DNA of 23,547 bases, from assembly GCA_944393755.1 (NCBI GenBank), contig CALYBF010000005.1, positions 1-23,547 of the forward strand. Direction: 5' to 3'. The translations under genes and the position numbers were made by a program. Positions 15,092-22,176 of this stretch are shown here, piece by piece. Position 1 is the stretch's first letter, and each line of letters begins with the position of its first letter. The DNA is from an uncultured Clostridia bacterium. Lineage in GTDB: Bacteria > Bacillota > Clostridia > TANB77 > CAG-508. The notes beneath the pieces were generated by a model that worked only from the letters and a program-made list of their open reading frames with translations, did not search any database and was not told the origin of the DNA.

Positions 15092-16426
15092 CTATTCTTC
15101 ATTTTCTTCATCTGTTTGTTCTGCTTCCTCTACTATATTATTTTTACAAGCTTTAACTTTAATTATTCTTTTATCTTCATATTCTTCTATTTTATATGTT
15201 ACTTTGTCTGTTTCAATTATTGGGTTTTCCTCATCTTTTGGAATTCTTCCCATTTCTTCTTGTAAATATCCTGATAATGTATCATAATCTCCTTCTGGAA
15301 TTTCAGCATTTAATAATTTATTTACATCATATATAGGTAAACTTCCTGATAAAAGATAAGTATTGTCATCTATTTGTTCATATTCTTTTTCAACTTTATC
15401 ATATTCATCATAAATATCTCCAACAAGTTCTTCTAGAATATCTTCCATAGTTATTAAACCTGCTGTTCCACCATATTCATCTACTATAATTGCAATTTGT
15501 GTTTTGTTTCTTTGTAACTCTTTAAACACTTCATTTATTAACCTATTTTGTGATACAAAATATGCTTCTTTTACTAAATTTTTAACTTTAAAATTTTTCT
15601 TGTTTATATTTTTTAGAACATCTTTTACATACAAAATACCTTTTACTTCATCTATTGTTTCATCATACACAGGTATTCTACTATAACGAAACTCTTCTTT
15701 TGATAATTCTTCCATTAATTCTTCATTACTAATATTTATATCTACTGCAAAAATATCTTTTCTATGTCTCATTATTTCAGATACAGTTATATCATTAAAT
15801 TCAAAAACGTTATTTATTAATTCTTTTTCTTCTTCTTTTATATTGCCACTTTCTTCCCCTTGATCTACCATCATTTTAATTTCTTCTTCTGTTACTTGTT
15901 CTTCTTCACTTTCAGCAACACCAAATAATTTTGAAATTCCATTTGTTACAAAAGTTAAAAATTTTACAAATGGAGATGTCAATATAAAAATAGCTCTAAT
16001 TATTCCTATTGTTCCAAAAGATATTTTTTCATAATATTTCATTGCAAGTCTTTTTGGTACTAATTCTCCAAATACTAATGTGAAGAAAGATAATATTATT
16101 GTAATTACTATAATTGATATATTATTCCATACTGTTAAGCTAAAAAATGGCATTAAATTATAAAGTGCTGGTGCCAACATCTCTGCAAAAGCATCAGATG
16201 CAAACGCACTTGATAAAAACCCTGCTAAAGTTATTCCTATTTGTATTGTTGCTAAAAACTTACTTGGTGATTTTAACATCCCTTCAATTTGTTTTGCTTT
16301 TTTGTTTCCTTCTTTTGCTTGTTTTTCTATTTTTGCATCATTAAGTGAAATAAAAGCAATTTCACTTGCTGCAAAAAATGCATTAATTAAAATTAATATT
16401 ACTAGTATAACGAGTTGTGATAACAT
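15092..16426 (-). CDS. HlyC/CorC-family (CNNM) membrane transporter-like protein with CBS domains
   Basis: A 444-residue protein with the standard three-part layout. The N-terminal CNNM (DUF21) membrane domain covers about residues 1-190 (AFFAASEIAFISLNDAKIEKQA, ATIQIGITLAGFLSSAFASDAFA, FGELVPKRLAM). A tandem CBS pair lies at about 205-325 (VSEIMRHRKDIFAVD, YSRIPVYDETIDEVKGILYVKDVL, VDEYGGTAGLITMEDILEELVGDI). A C-terminal CorC_HlyC domain is at about 340-425. The family is linked to Mg2+/Co2+ export or magnesium homeostasis. The tail is Glu-rich. The nearest ribosome site, AAAGGAGAG, is unusually far (about 12 nt) from the ATG. The first gene of an operon with the WG protein. Confidence 0.92.
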   Translation of the reverse strand: MLSQLVILVILILINAFFAASEIAFISLNDAKIEKQAKEGNKKAKQIEGMLKSPSKFLATIQIGITLAGFLSSAFASDAFAEMLAPALYNLMPFFSLTVWNNISIIVITIILSFFTLVFGELVPKRLAMKYYEKISFGTIGIIRAIFILTSPFVKFLTFVTNGISKLFGVAESEEEQVTEEEIKMMVDQGEESGNIKEEEKELINNVFEFNDITVSEIMRHRKDIFAVDINISNEELMEELSKEEFRYSRIPVYDETIDEVKGILYVKDVLKNINKKNFKVKNLVKEAYFVSQNRLINEVFKELQRNKTQIAIIVDEYGGTAGLITMEDILEELVGDIYDEYDKVEKEYEQIDDNTYLLSGSLPIYDVNKLLNAEIPEGDYDTLSGYLQEEMGRIPKDEENPIIETDKVTYKIEEYEDKRIIKVKACKNNIVEEAEQTDEENEE

Positions 16427-16468
16427 TAAAAAATCTACTCTCCTTTTCCTTTAAAATTTTACAGTTAT

Positions 16469-16497
16469 ATTGTAACAAAAATAATAGACAAATTCAA
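16469..16497 (-). promoter_or_regulatory. Sigma-A promoter of the CNNM/WG operon
   Basis: On the minus strand TTGAAT (16497-16492) and TACAAT (16474-16469) are separated by 17 nt, 42 nt upstream of the ATG at 16426. Confidence 0.65.
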
Positions 16498-16550
16498 TAC
16501 GAAATTAAATATTAAACAAAATTAATATTAAGCAAAATAATAAATAATTT

Positions 16551-16579
16551 TAGACCATTTTCTTTTTGAAAATGGTCTA
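16551..16579 (-). terminator. Hairpin after the sortase/thioester-protein operon
   Basis: A perfect 12-bp stem (TAGACCATTTTC / GAAAATGGTCTA) with a 5-nt loop lies 6 nt past the stop codon of the secreted protein. The minus strand downstream is only partly T-rich, so terminator strength is uncertain. Confidence 0.65.
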
Positions 16580-16585
16580 TTAAAA

Positions 16586-17866
16586 TTACATACCTGTTAC
16601 AGGTAATTTTTTAACATCTAAGTTTTTTACTTCTTTGCTTGTTTGTTCTTTTGTTTCTATTTCTGGTACATCTTCTTTCCTATTATTTACAGTAACAGTA
16701 ACTTCTTGATTTAAGTTTAAATCAACTCTAATTAGTTGGTCATATAATTCATAACCGTCAATTGTTTTTGTTTCCTGTAAATAATATGTACCTGGAACTA
16801 AATTGTTTATTTCAATTTGTCCATTTTCATTAGTTTTTAAATCTGTATAAACTACATTTTTGTTTTCATCTAATATTTGAAATTCTACTCCTCGTAATAC
16901 ATCACCACTTTCTTGATCTTTTTTAACAATTACAATTTTAGTTTCATTTTTAAAATAAGAATCGTTTATATTTCCAATACCATCTTCAAATGTTGCTGCT
17001 GTTAAAGCATAATCTTGAAAACCACTATTTGGAGCTGTTCCGTATAACACTGGTTTTGTTTTAACTTGTGCTTCTACAGTTAAATTAATTTTACCGTCTT
17101 CTTTTAAAGAAGTTATAGGAATTAATATTTTAAATTTCTCATTAGGCATAAATTCTGTCTTTTCTTGATTGTTTTCGTCAGTTAATTTTATACCAGTTAA
17201 ATCTGCTCCATTATCTTTTGTAACTGTTATTTTATAGTTAGAAATTTCAGCACCTGCTGTTACACTGTATGTTTTTGATACATAGTTTTTATCTAAATTA
17301 TCTTGTTTCCACTCAGCATCATTTTTATTAATTGTTACTGTACTAGAAATTTTAGTTTCAGTAGAATTTTCAGCATCATTAATTATTTTATGAAATGAAT
17401 TTAAAGTTCTTTGTCCTGCTTCTCCTATTGCTCCATAATCATTTGGGTTATGGTTATATAAATAGCAATAAACTGCTTGTTTTGTTGCTGTAAAAGCTTC
17501 TTCTTTACTTGCAACTCCAAGTTCTTCTATTGTCTTATATGGATAACCATTTATTATCCTTCTCCATAGTCCTACATCATTAATAGCACTTGTTACTGAA
17601 ACTGTATATTCTTGTGTTTCAGCACCAGGCTTTGATGCGTCTAAGCAATATGCTGGATAATGCACCCCATCTTCAGTATATTCAACATAGCTTACTTTAA
17701 TAGGTGAACCTTTATATGTCATTAAACTTCCACAACTACCTACCATATAAATATGTGCTGAATCAATAGTTTTAGCAAAAGCTATGTTACCAAAGCTTAA
17801 AAAACTAAATATTATAGATGCTAAAATTACAAATAATTTTCTTAATTTATTTTTTACCAATATCAT
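16586..17866 (-). CDS. Secreted thioester (TQXA) / SpaA-domain surface protein ending in LPVTGM
   Basis: A 426-residue secreted protein. Signal peptide at residues 1-31 (basic start, hydrophobic core, AFA cleavage). A thioester-type adhesion domain follows: Cys74 in YPAYCLD and Gln130 in ATKQAVYCY could form the internal Cys-Gln bond. A middle beta-rich region is followed by a SpaA/Cna-B-type domain at about 312-395, with Lys in IVIVKKDQ and Glu in YLQETK as isopeptide candidates. It ends KKLPVTGM: an LPxTG sortase motif with no hydrophobic stretch or basic tail after it. The gene overlaps the sortase gene by 4 nt (ATGA), so the sortase is very likely its enzyme. The start may be ATG 17866 or TTG 17860, which fits the GAGGA spacing better. 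A role in adhesion is inferred. Confidence 0.85.
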   Translation of the reverse strand: MILVKNKLRKLFVILASIIFSFLSFGNIAFAKTIDSAHIYMVGSCGSLMTYKGSPIKVSYVEYTEDGVHYPAYCLDASKPGAETQEYTVSVTSAINDVGLWRRIINGYPYKTIEELGVASKEEAFTATKQAVYCYLYNHNPNDYGAIGEAGQRTLNSFHKIINDAENSTETKISSTVTINKNDAEWKQDNLDKNYVSKTYSVTAGAEISNYKITVTKDNGADLTGIKLTDENNQEKTEFMPNEKFKILIPITSLKEDGKINLTVEAQVKTKPVLYGTAPNSGFQDYALTAATFEDGIGNINDSYFKNETKIVIVKKDQESGDVLRGVEFQILDENKNVVYTDLKTNENGQIEINNLVPGTYYLQETKTIDGYELYDQLIRVDLNLNQEVTVTVNNRKEDVPEIETKEQTSKEVKNLDVKKLPVTGM

Positions 17867-18468
17867 TCCTCACTTTCTATTTTTTCTTCTCCTTGAATAC
17901 ATCTTCTATATTCTGGCTCATTTTCAACACACGTAATTAGTGTTATTGTATTTTTCTTAGTATTTTCTAAATACGTCCAATCTGTATCTTTTATTATTAC
18001 GTGTTTTGTAACTAAATATTCTTTTGTTTCTCCTTTATAGGTATAAAATATACTATCTCCTTCTTTTAATTGCTTAATTTTTTGGAAATAGTTATTTTTA
18101 TAACCTCTGTTGTGTGCAGCTAAGCCTACATTTCCATTTTCTTTTGTTGTTTCCTCAAAATGTCCTATGTAATCTTCCATGACTTCTTTTGTTGTCCCTT
18201 CACTTATATTAGCTTTTAAATTTATCTTTGGTATTTCTAAACACCAAGTATTTACATCTTCTGTTATTTTTTCCTTCACTGTTTCATTTGTGTTATTTAC
18301 CTGTTCTTTTGTTTCTTGAATTACGTTTTCAACTTCAAATCCTGCTTTTAATGAACTTTTATAAAGAAAAGTATCATAATTAGAAAAAAATATTTGGATA
18401 AATATAAAAATAACTATCGATATAAAAAAACTTAGTATGTTAATATATATAGAACTAAATTTAAACAC
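17863..18468 (-). CDS. Sortase, membrane-anchored cysteine transpeptidase
   Basis: A 201-residue sortase. N-terminal membrane anchor at about residues 7-29, a charged linker to about 70, then the catalytic barrel. It has the complete triad: His119 in GLAAHNRGY, Cys180 in TLITC, and Arg188/189 in EYRRC. WCLEIPKINLKANI opens the barrel. It cleaves LPxTG-like motifs and transfers the chain to a cell-wall or pilin amine; the neighbouring protein ends in LPVTG. The class (perhaps D or a related clostridial type) cannot be fixed from sequence alone. The start is GTG 18468 with AAGGAGG 11 nt upstream. The promoter lies at 18589-18617. Confidence 0.9.
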   Translation of the reverse strand: MFKFSSIYINILSFFISIVIFIFIQIFFSNYDTFLYKSSLKAGFEVENVIQETKEQVNNTNETVKEKITEDVNTWCLEIPKINLKANISEGTTKEVMEDYIGHFEETTKENGNVGLAAHNRGYKNNYFQKIKQLKEGDSIFYTYKGETKEYLVTKHVIIKDTDWTYLENTKKNTITLITCVENEPEYRRCIQGEEKIESEE

Positions 18469-18569
18469 TATATATATTTCCTCCTTCTTAAATTCTTATA
18501 TGAAATTAATAAATATTCCTTTGGAATTTTAGATTTAAAAACTAATAAATAAAATCGATCAAATTTATT

Positions 18570-18583
18570 ATGAGTTAACTCAT
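18570..18583. promoter_or_regulatory. 14-bp palindrome at the start of the sortase transcript
   Basis: ATGAGTTAACTCAT is a perfect palindrome positioned just after the -10 at 18589-18594, covering the expected transcription start. This is a classic repressor-operator position. The cognate regulator is unknown. Confidence 0.5.
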
Positions 18584-18588
18584 TATGT

Positions 18589-18617
18589 AGTATAGCATAT
18601 TTTTTATACTTTGTAAA
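18589..18617 (-). promoter_or_regulatory. Sigma-A promoter of the sortase operon
   Basis: On the minus strand TTTACA (18617-18612) and TATACT (18594-18589) are separated by 17 nt, with an extended TGC before the -10. It gives a leader of about 110 nt ahead of GTG 18468. Confidence 0.82.
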
Positions 18618-18635
18618 GAACTTTTCATCGCAAAA

Positions 18636-18654
18636 TTCGACACAAAATGTCGAT
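18636..18654. promoter_or_regulatory. Spo0A-box-like inverted pair upstream of the sortase promoter
   Basis: TTCGACA (the 0A-box TGTCGAA on the minus strand, 18636-18642) is followed after five bases by TGTCGAT (18648-18654), a near box in the opposite orientation. It lies about 19 bp upstream of the -35. It suggests control by Spo0A, but could be chance in AT-rich DNA. Confidence 0.4.
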
Positions 18655-18662
18655 GAGACAAA

Positions 18663-18730
18663 TGGGGACACCCATTTTTTGTCTCATTTTCCTTTTTGTA
18701 TAAAACTGAGACAAAAAATGGGTGTCCCCA
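18663..18730. repeat. Perfect 24-bp inverted repeat (20-nt loop), MITE- or REP-like
   Basis: Arms at 18663-18686 and 18707-18730 are exact reverse complements, each holding GGGGACACCC or its complement. The core is unusually GC-rich for this genome. A further partial copy of the terminal TGAGACAAA lies directly before the left arm (18654-18662). It fills the gap between the sensor kinase stop and the sortase promoter. It could be a non-autonomous mobile element remnant or a structured terminator; no open reading frame of its own is credible. Confidence 0.7.
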
Positions 18731-18736
18731 AAATTC

Positions 18737-20239
18737 TCAAATTTTTAATTCTAAGTCAAAGTAGAATTCTACTCCGTTTTCTTTGTTTATTACTCCATAA
18801 CTATTTGCTCCATAATTGCTCATTATGGCTTTTACAAATGCTAAGCCTATTCCTGTTCCTCCGTCTTTTCTGTTACGTGATGCATCTATTTTATAAAATC
18901 TATTCCATATTCTATTTAAATGTTCTTCTGGTATTTGTTTTCCTGTATTAAATACTTTTACTCTTACTTTATTTTTTTCAACATCTACTTCGTTTTCTAT
19001 TTTTATTAATTTCTTTCCATTTACTTCTTCGACGTGTTTTATAGCATTTGTCATATAATTTGTAACAACCTGTTCTATATAGAAATCGTCTGCTATTACA
19101 TTTATTTCATCTGGTGTTTTGAATTCTATCTCTACTTTTTCTTCTTCTATCATTACTTGTGATTTTCTAATTACTTCTTTTTCTACTTCTACAAGATTAA
19201 ATTCTGTATCATTAAATTCTCTTTTTCCATATTCTAGTTTCATAAGTTCTAATAGTTGTTTTACTAGTCTATCCATTTTATTTGTTTCATCTAAAATAAC
19301 TTCTGCATAGAATTTTCTACTTTCTTCATCTGTATTTACATTTTCTAAAAGCCCTTCACTATATCCTTGTATTAATGCTATTGGTGTTTTTAATTCGTGT
19401 GATACGTCTGATATAAAGCTTTTTCTCATTTCATCTAATTTTGATTTTTCTTCTATATCTTTTTCTAATTCTATATTTGTTTCTCTTAGTTGTTTGATTG
19501 TTTTTTCTAGTTTATCAGACATTGTGTTAATACTTTTTCCTAGATTATTTATTTCATCATCTGCATCTGTTATTCTATATTTATGGCTAAAGTCTAAATT
19601 TGACATTTTCTTTGCTATTGAGTTTAATTCTAATATTGGGTCTGTAAATCTTCTTGTTACATATGATACTATTACTGCTGCAATTAATATTGCAAAGCCT
19701 GCCATTAAATATAAAAAGTTATTTGATATTTTTACACTTTCTTGTATTGAGTTTATTGGTATTCTAATATATAATAAATATCCATTATCAAGTGTTGATG
19801 CAAGAAGTATATATGTAAGTCCATTTTTAGTATCTTTTATTCTGCTTATTACAAAATTATCAGTTTCTTCTATAACTTCTCCTGCTCCTGTATTAAATCT
19901 ACTTGTCATTTCGTTCATTTGTCCTAGTGTTGAGAAAAAGTCTTTATTTGATGTATATACATTTACATTTTGATCATCTCTTATTAATATATCGAAATTA
20001 TTTCTAACCGCTATTTTTTCTAGTTCAGTTGCTAAATCTCCAACTTCTCCATTATTGTAGTAATTGTTTACTGTTTCATATACTGATTTTAATGCTGTTT
20101 GTTTACTATATAGATAGAACTGACCAAATACAAAATTATTTACTAATACTAAAAATATTATTATTCCTAATATTACAAGTGATAATGTTAAAAACAGTTT
20201 TACTCTTACTGATTTTAAAGGTTTAAACTTTGTACTCAT
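18737..20239 (-). CDS. Sensor histidine kinase with HAMP domain
   Basis: A 500-residue membrane sensor kinase. TM1 at about 15-37, an extracytoplasmic sensing region at about 38-172, TM2 at about 173-195, HAMP at about 196-247, and coiled coil. The phospho-acceptor His281 lies in DVSHELKTPIALIQGYSEG. The catalytic domain has N-box VVTNYMTNAIKH, G1 region VFNTGKQIPEE, F-box IWNRFYKIDASRNRKDGGTGIGLAFVKAI. The signal sensed is unknown. It lies 14 nt after its response regulator gene and is the second gene of the pair. The architecture resembles VanS/CssS-type cell-envelope sensors, but no target is identified. Confidence 0.93.
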   Translation of the reverse strand: MSTKFKPLKSVRVKLFLTLSLVILGIIIFLVLVNNFVFGQFYLYSKQTALKSVYETVNNYYNNGEVGDLATELEKIAVRNNFDILIRDDQNVNVYTSNKDFFSTLGQMNEMTSRFNTGAGEVIEETDNFVISRIKDTKNGLTYILLASTLDNGYLLYIRIPINSIQESVKISNNFLYLMAGFAILIAAVIVSYVTRRFTDPILELNSIAKKMSNLDFSHKYRITDADDEINNLGKSINTMSDKLEKTIKQLRETNIELEKDIEEKSKLDEMRKSFISDVSHELKTPIALIQGYSEGLLENVNTDEESRKFYAEVILDETNKMDRLVKQLLELMKLEYGKREFNDTEFNLVEVEKEVIRKSQVMIEEEKVEIEFKTPDEINVIADDFYIEQVVTNYMTNAIKHVEEVNGKKLIKIENEVDVEKNKVRVKVFNTGKQIPEEHLNRIWNRFYKIDASRNRKDGGTGIGLAFVKAIMSNYGANSYGVINKENGVEFYFDLELKI

Positions 20240-20252
20240 TTTTCCTTCCCTT

Positions 20253-20930
20253 CTATTTAGTTTCGAATTTATATCCTATTCCTCTTATTGTTTTTATAAA
20301 TTTACCTTTTTTACCAAGTTTATGTCTTATCTTTTTTATATGACTATCTATTGTTCTAGAGTCTCCATAATAATCATAATTCCAAACATTATTTAAGATT
20401 TTATCTCTAGATAATGCAATATTTTCATTTTCTACTAAATACACTAATAACTCATATTCTCTTAAACTTAGCTCTATTGGTTTTCCATCTACTTTTACTG
20501 TTCTTCCTTCTTTATCTATTTCAATTCCTGATATTGCTTTTATTTCTTTTGTATCTTTATTTGTTCTTTTCAATATTGCTTCTACTCTTGCTACTAATAT
20601 TTTTGGGCTAAATGGTTTTGATATATATTCATCAACTCCAAGTTCAAAACCAAATAACTCGTCTTGTTCTTCTCCTCTTGCTGTAAGCATTATAATTGGT
20701 ACTTTTGAATCTTGTCTAATTTGTCTTAAAACAGACCAACCGTCTAGTTTTGGCATCATAACATCTAATAATATTAGACTTATTTTATTTCTATTTTCTT
20801 CAAATACTTCTAATGCTTTTTCTCCATCTTCTGCTTCTAATATACTATAACCTTTTGCTACCAAAAAGTCTTTTATTAATTTTCTCATTCTTTGTTCATC
20901 ATCTACAATTAATATACAATCATTTAACAT
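20253..20930 (-). CDS. OmpR/PhoB-family response regulator
   Basis: A 225-residue regulator. The receiver domain at about 4-115 has the acidic pair VDDE, phospho-acceptor Asp56 in LILLDVMMP, the Thr of IIMLTARG, and Lys in YISKPFSP. A winged-helix DNA-binding domain follows at about 130-223 (LSLREYELLVYLVEN, RDKILNNVWNYDYYGDSRTIDSHIKKIRHKLG, IKTIRGIGYKFE). It should be phosphorylated by the kinase gene 14 nt downstream. I take ATG 20930, since AAGAAGGTG lies 6 nt before it and the upstream GTG (20939) is part of that ribosome site. Target genes are unknown; the adjacent sortase operon is one possibility. Confidence 0.93.
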   Translation of the reverse strand: MLNDCILIVDDEQRMRKLIKDFLVAKGYSILEAEDGEKALEVFEENRNKISLILLDVMMPKLDGWSVLRQIRQDSKVPIIMLTARGEEQDELFGFELGVDEYISKPFSPKILVARVEAILKRTNKDTKEIKAISGIEIDKEGRTVKVDGKPIELSLREYELLVYLVENENIALSRDKILNNVWNYDYYGDSRTIDSHIKKIRHKLGKKGKFIKTIRGIGYKFETK

Positions 20931-20961
20931 ATCTAACACCTTCTTTATTTTTTACATACAT

Positions 20962-20991
20962 ATTATATATTATAACTACTATTTATGTCTA
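20962..20991 (-). promoter_or_regulatory. Possible promoter of the two-component operon
   Basis: On the minus strand TAGACA (20991-20986) and TATAAT (20967-20962) are 18 nt apart. The surrounding sequence is rich in TATA-like words, so the exact -10 is uncertain. Confidence 0.45.
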
Positions 20992-21017
20992 TAATGTGAA
21001 CAAAAGATTTTTTGATT

Positions 21018-21048
21018 TAAAAAAAGATTTTAAGTAATCTTAAAACCT
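21018..21048 (-). terminator. Terminator after the MscS gene
   Basis: A 10-bp stem with one G-T wobble (AGGTTTTAAG / CTTAAAATCT) and a 4-nt loop is followed by a run of T on the minus strand. It ends the rpoD-mscS transcript ahead of the two-component operon. Confidence 0.78.
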
Positions 21049-21085
21049 TTTCTTTTTATCATTTAATAATTTATTTTTTAAACTT

Positions 21086-22153
21086 TTATTGTTTTTCTAT
21101 ATATACTGATGTTGTAGGATATGTTAAATCTACTCCTAAATTATGTAGTATATTTATAATATTTTTATTTAGTTTATCTTTTAATAACATATAATCTTTA
21201 TAATTTGTTATATCCACATATAATTGTATAAATAAAGTCAAACCACTATTTTCTATTTTTTCAAAAGATATTAATATATCTGTGTCTATTACATTTGGTT
21301 CTGCTATTAACATATCTTTTATGCTATTTGATATTTGTTCTATTTTTTCAGATGTCATTTCTAATGGCAAAGATATATAAAATTTATATCTTCTTTTTTC
21401 TAATTTACTCCAATTTATTATTGCTGAATCTGCTATTGTTGAATTTGGTATATTTACAACTGCATTATCTGCATTTCTAATTCTTGTTGTTCTAAATGTT
21501 ATATCTTCAACTGCTCCTTCGTAGTTTGGTGTTTGTATCCAATCACCTACATTAAATGGTTTATCTATAAATAAGACTATTCCACCAAATATATTTTTTG
21601 CTGTATCTTGTGCTGCAAGTGTTACTATAATACCACCTATTCCTAGTCCTGCAACTAAACCACTTAAGTTTATTTGTAATATTGCAAGTACAATAAATAG
21701 TGCTATTATATATATAATTGCTCTTGCTACTTTTAATGCAAATTCAAGCATTGAGTCATCTAAATTATTTTTTGGAGAATTTTTAATTTTTTTAACTAGT
21801 GATGACTTTGTTGTAAAACTTGATGCTAATGCTTTTGCAAATGCAAATACACTTATTATTTGGAATATTTTTGTTACTATATTCATTACATCTTGTTGTA
21901 AATTTAGTGGTTCTTTCAAGAATAATATTGCTAAATATATTCCTAGTATTGTGAAAAATACTTTTAAAGGAGTATAAAATGCACTCTCTCTAATTGCTTT
22001 TTTTCCTTTACTATTAAATTTAAATAGTTTTATTATCATATATGATATACTAGGGCTTAATACTTTAAAAAGTATTATCACACATACTGCTATTACTATA
22101 TCAACAATTTGTAATGCTTTTACACTTTCTATAAAACTTGTTATTTGTTCCAT
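21086..22153 (-). CDS. Mechanosensitive channel of small conductance (MscS family)
   Basis: A 355-residue membrane protein. Several N-terminal hydrophobic helices (about 16-36, 60-80, 88-110, 138-160) lead to the pore helix and MscS core: GLVAGLGIGGIIVTLAAQDTAKNIFGGI at about 165-192, then VGDWIQTP, EDITFRTTRIRNADNAVVNIPNSTIADSAIINWS. The cytosolic beta/alpha C-domain follows. MscS channels open on membrane tension to release solutes in hypo-osmotic shock. The ATG has GGAGG 5 nt upstream. It starts 23 nt after the rpoD stop and probably reads from the same transcript. Confidence 0.92.
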   Translation of the reverse strand: MEQITSFIESVKALQIVDIVIAVCVIILFKVLSPSISYMIIKLFKFNSKGKKAIRESAFYTPLKVFFTILGIYLAILFLKEPLNLQQDVMNIVTKIFQIISVFAFAKALASSFTTKSSLVKKIKNSPKNNLDDSMLEFALKVARAIIYIIALFIVLAILQINLSGLVAGLGIGGIIVTLAAQDTAKNIFGGIVLFIDKPFNVGDWIQTPNYEGAVEDITFRTTRIRNADNAVVNIPNSTIADSAIINWSKLEKRRYKFYISLPLEMTSEKIEQISNSIKDMLIAEPNVIDTDILISFEKIENSGLTLFIQLYVDITNYKDYMLLKDKLNKNIINILHNLGVDLTYPTTSVYIEKQ

Positions 22154-22176
22154 TTTTTCCTCCGTACTTTTTTAGT

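Noticed and set aside
18468..18671. A 67-codon leftward reading frame ahead of the sortase gene
   Set aside because: It begins inside the inverted repeat and upstream of the sortase promoter, has no ribosome site, resembles no known protein and crosses the promoter and the palindrome.
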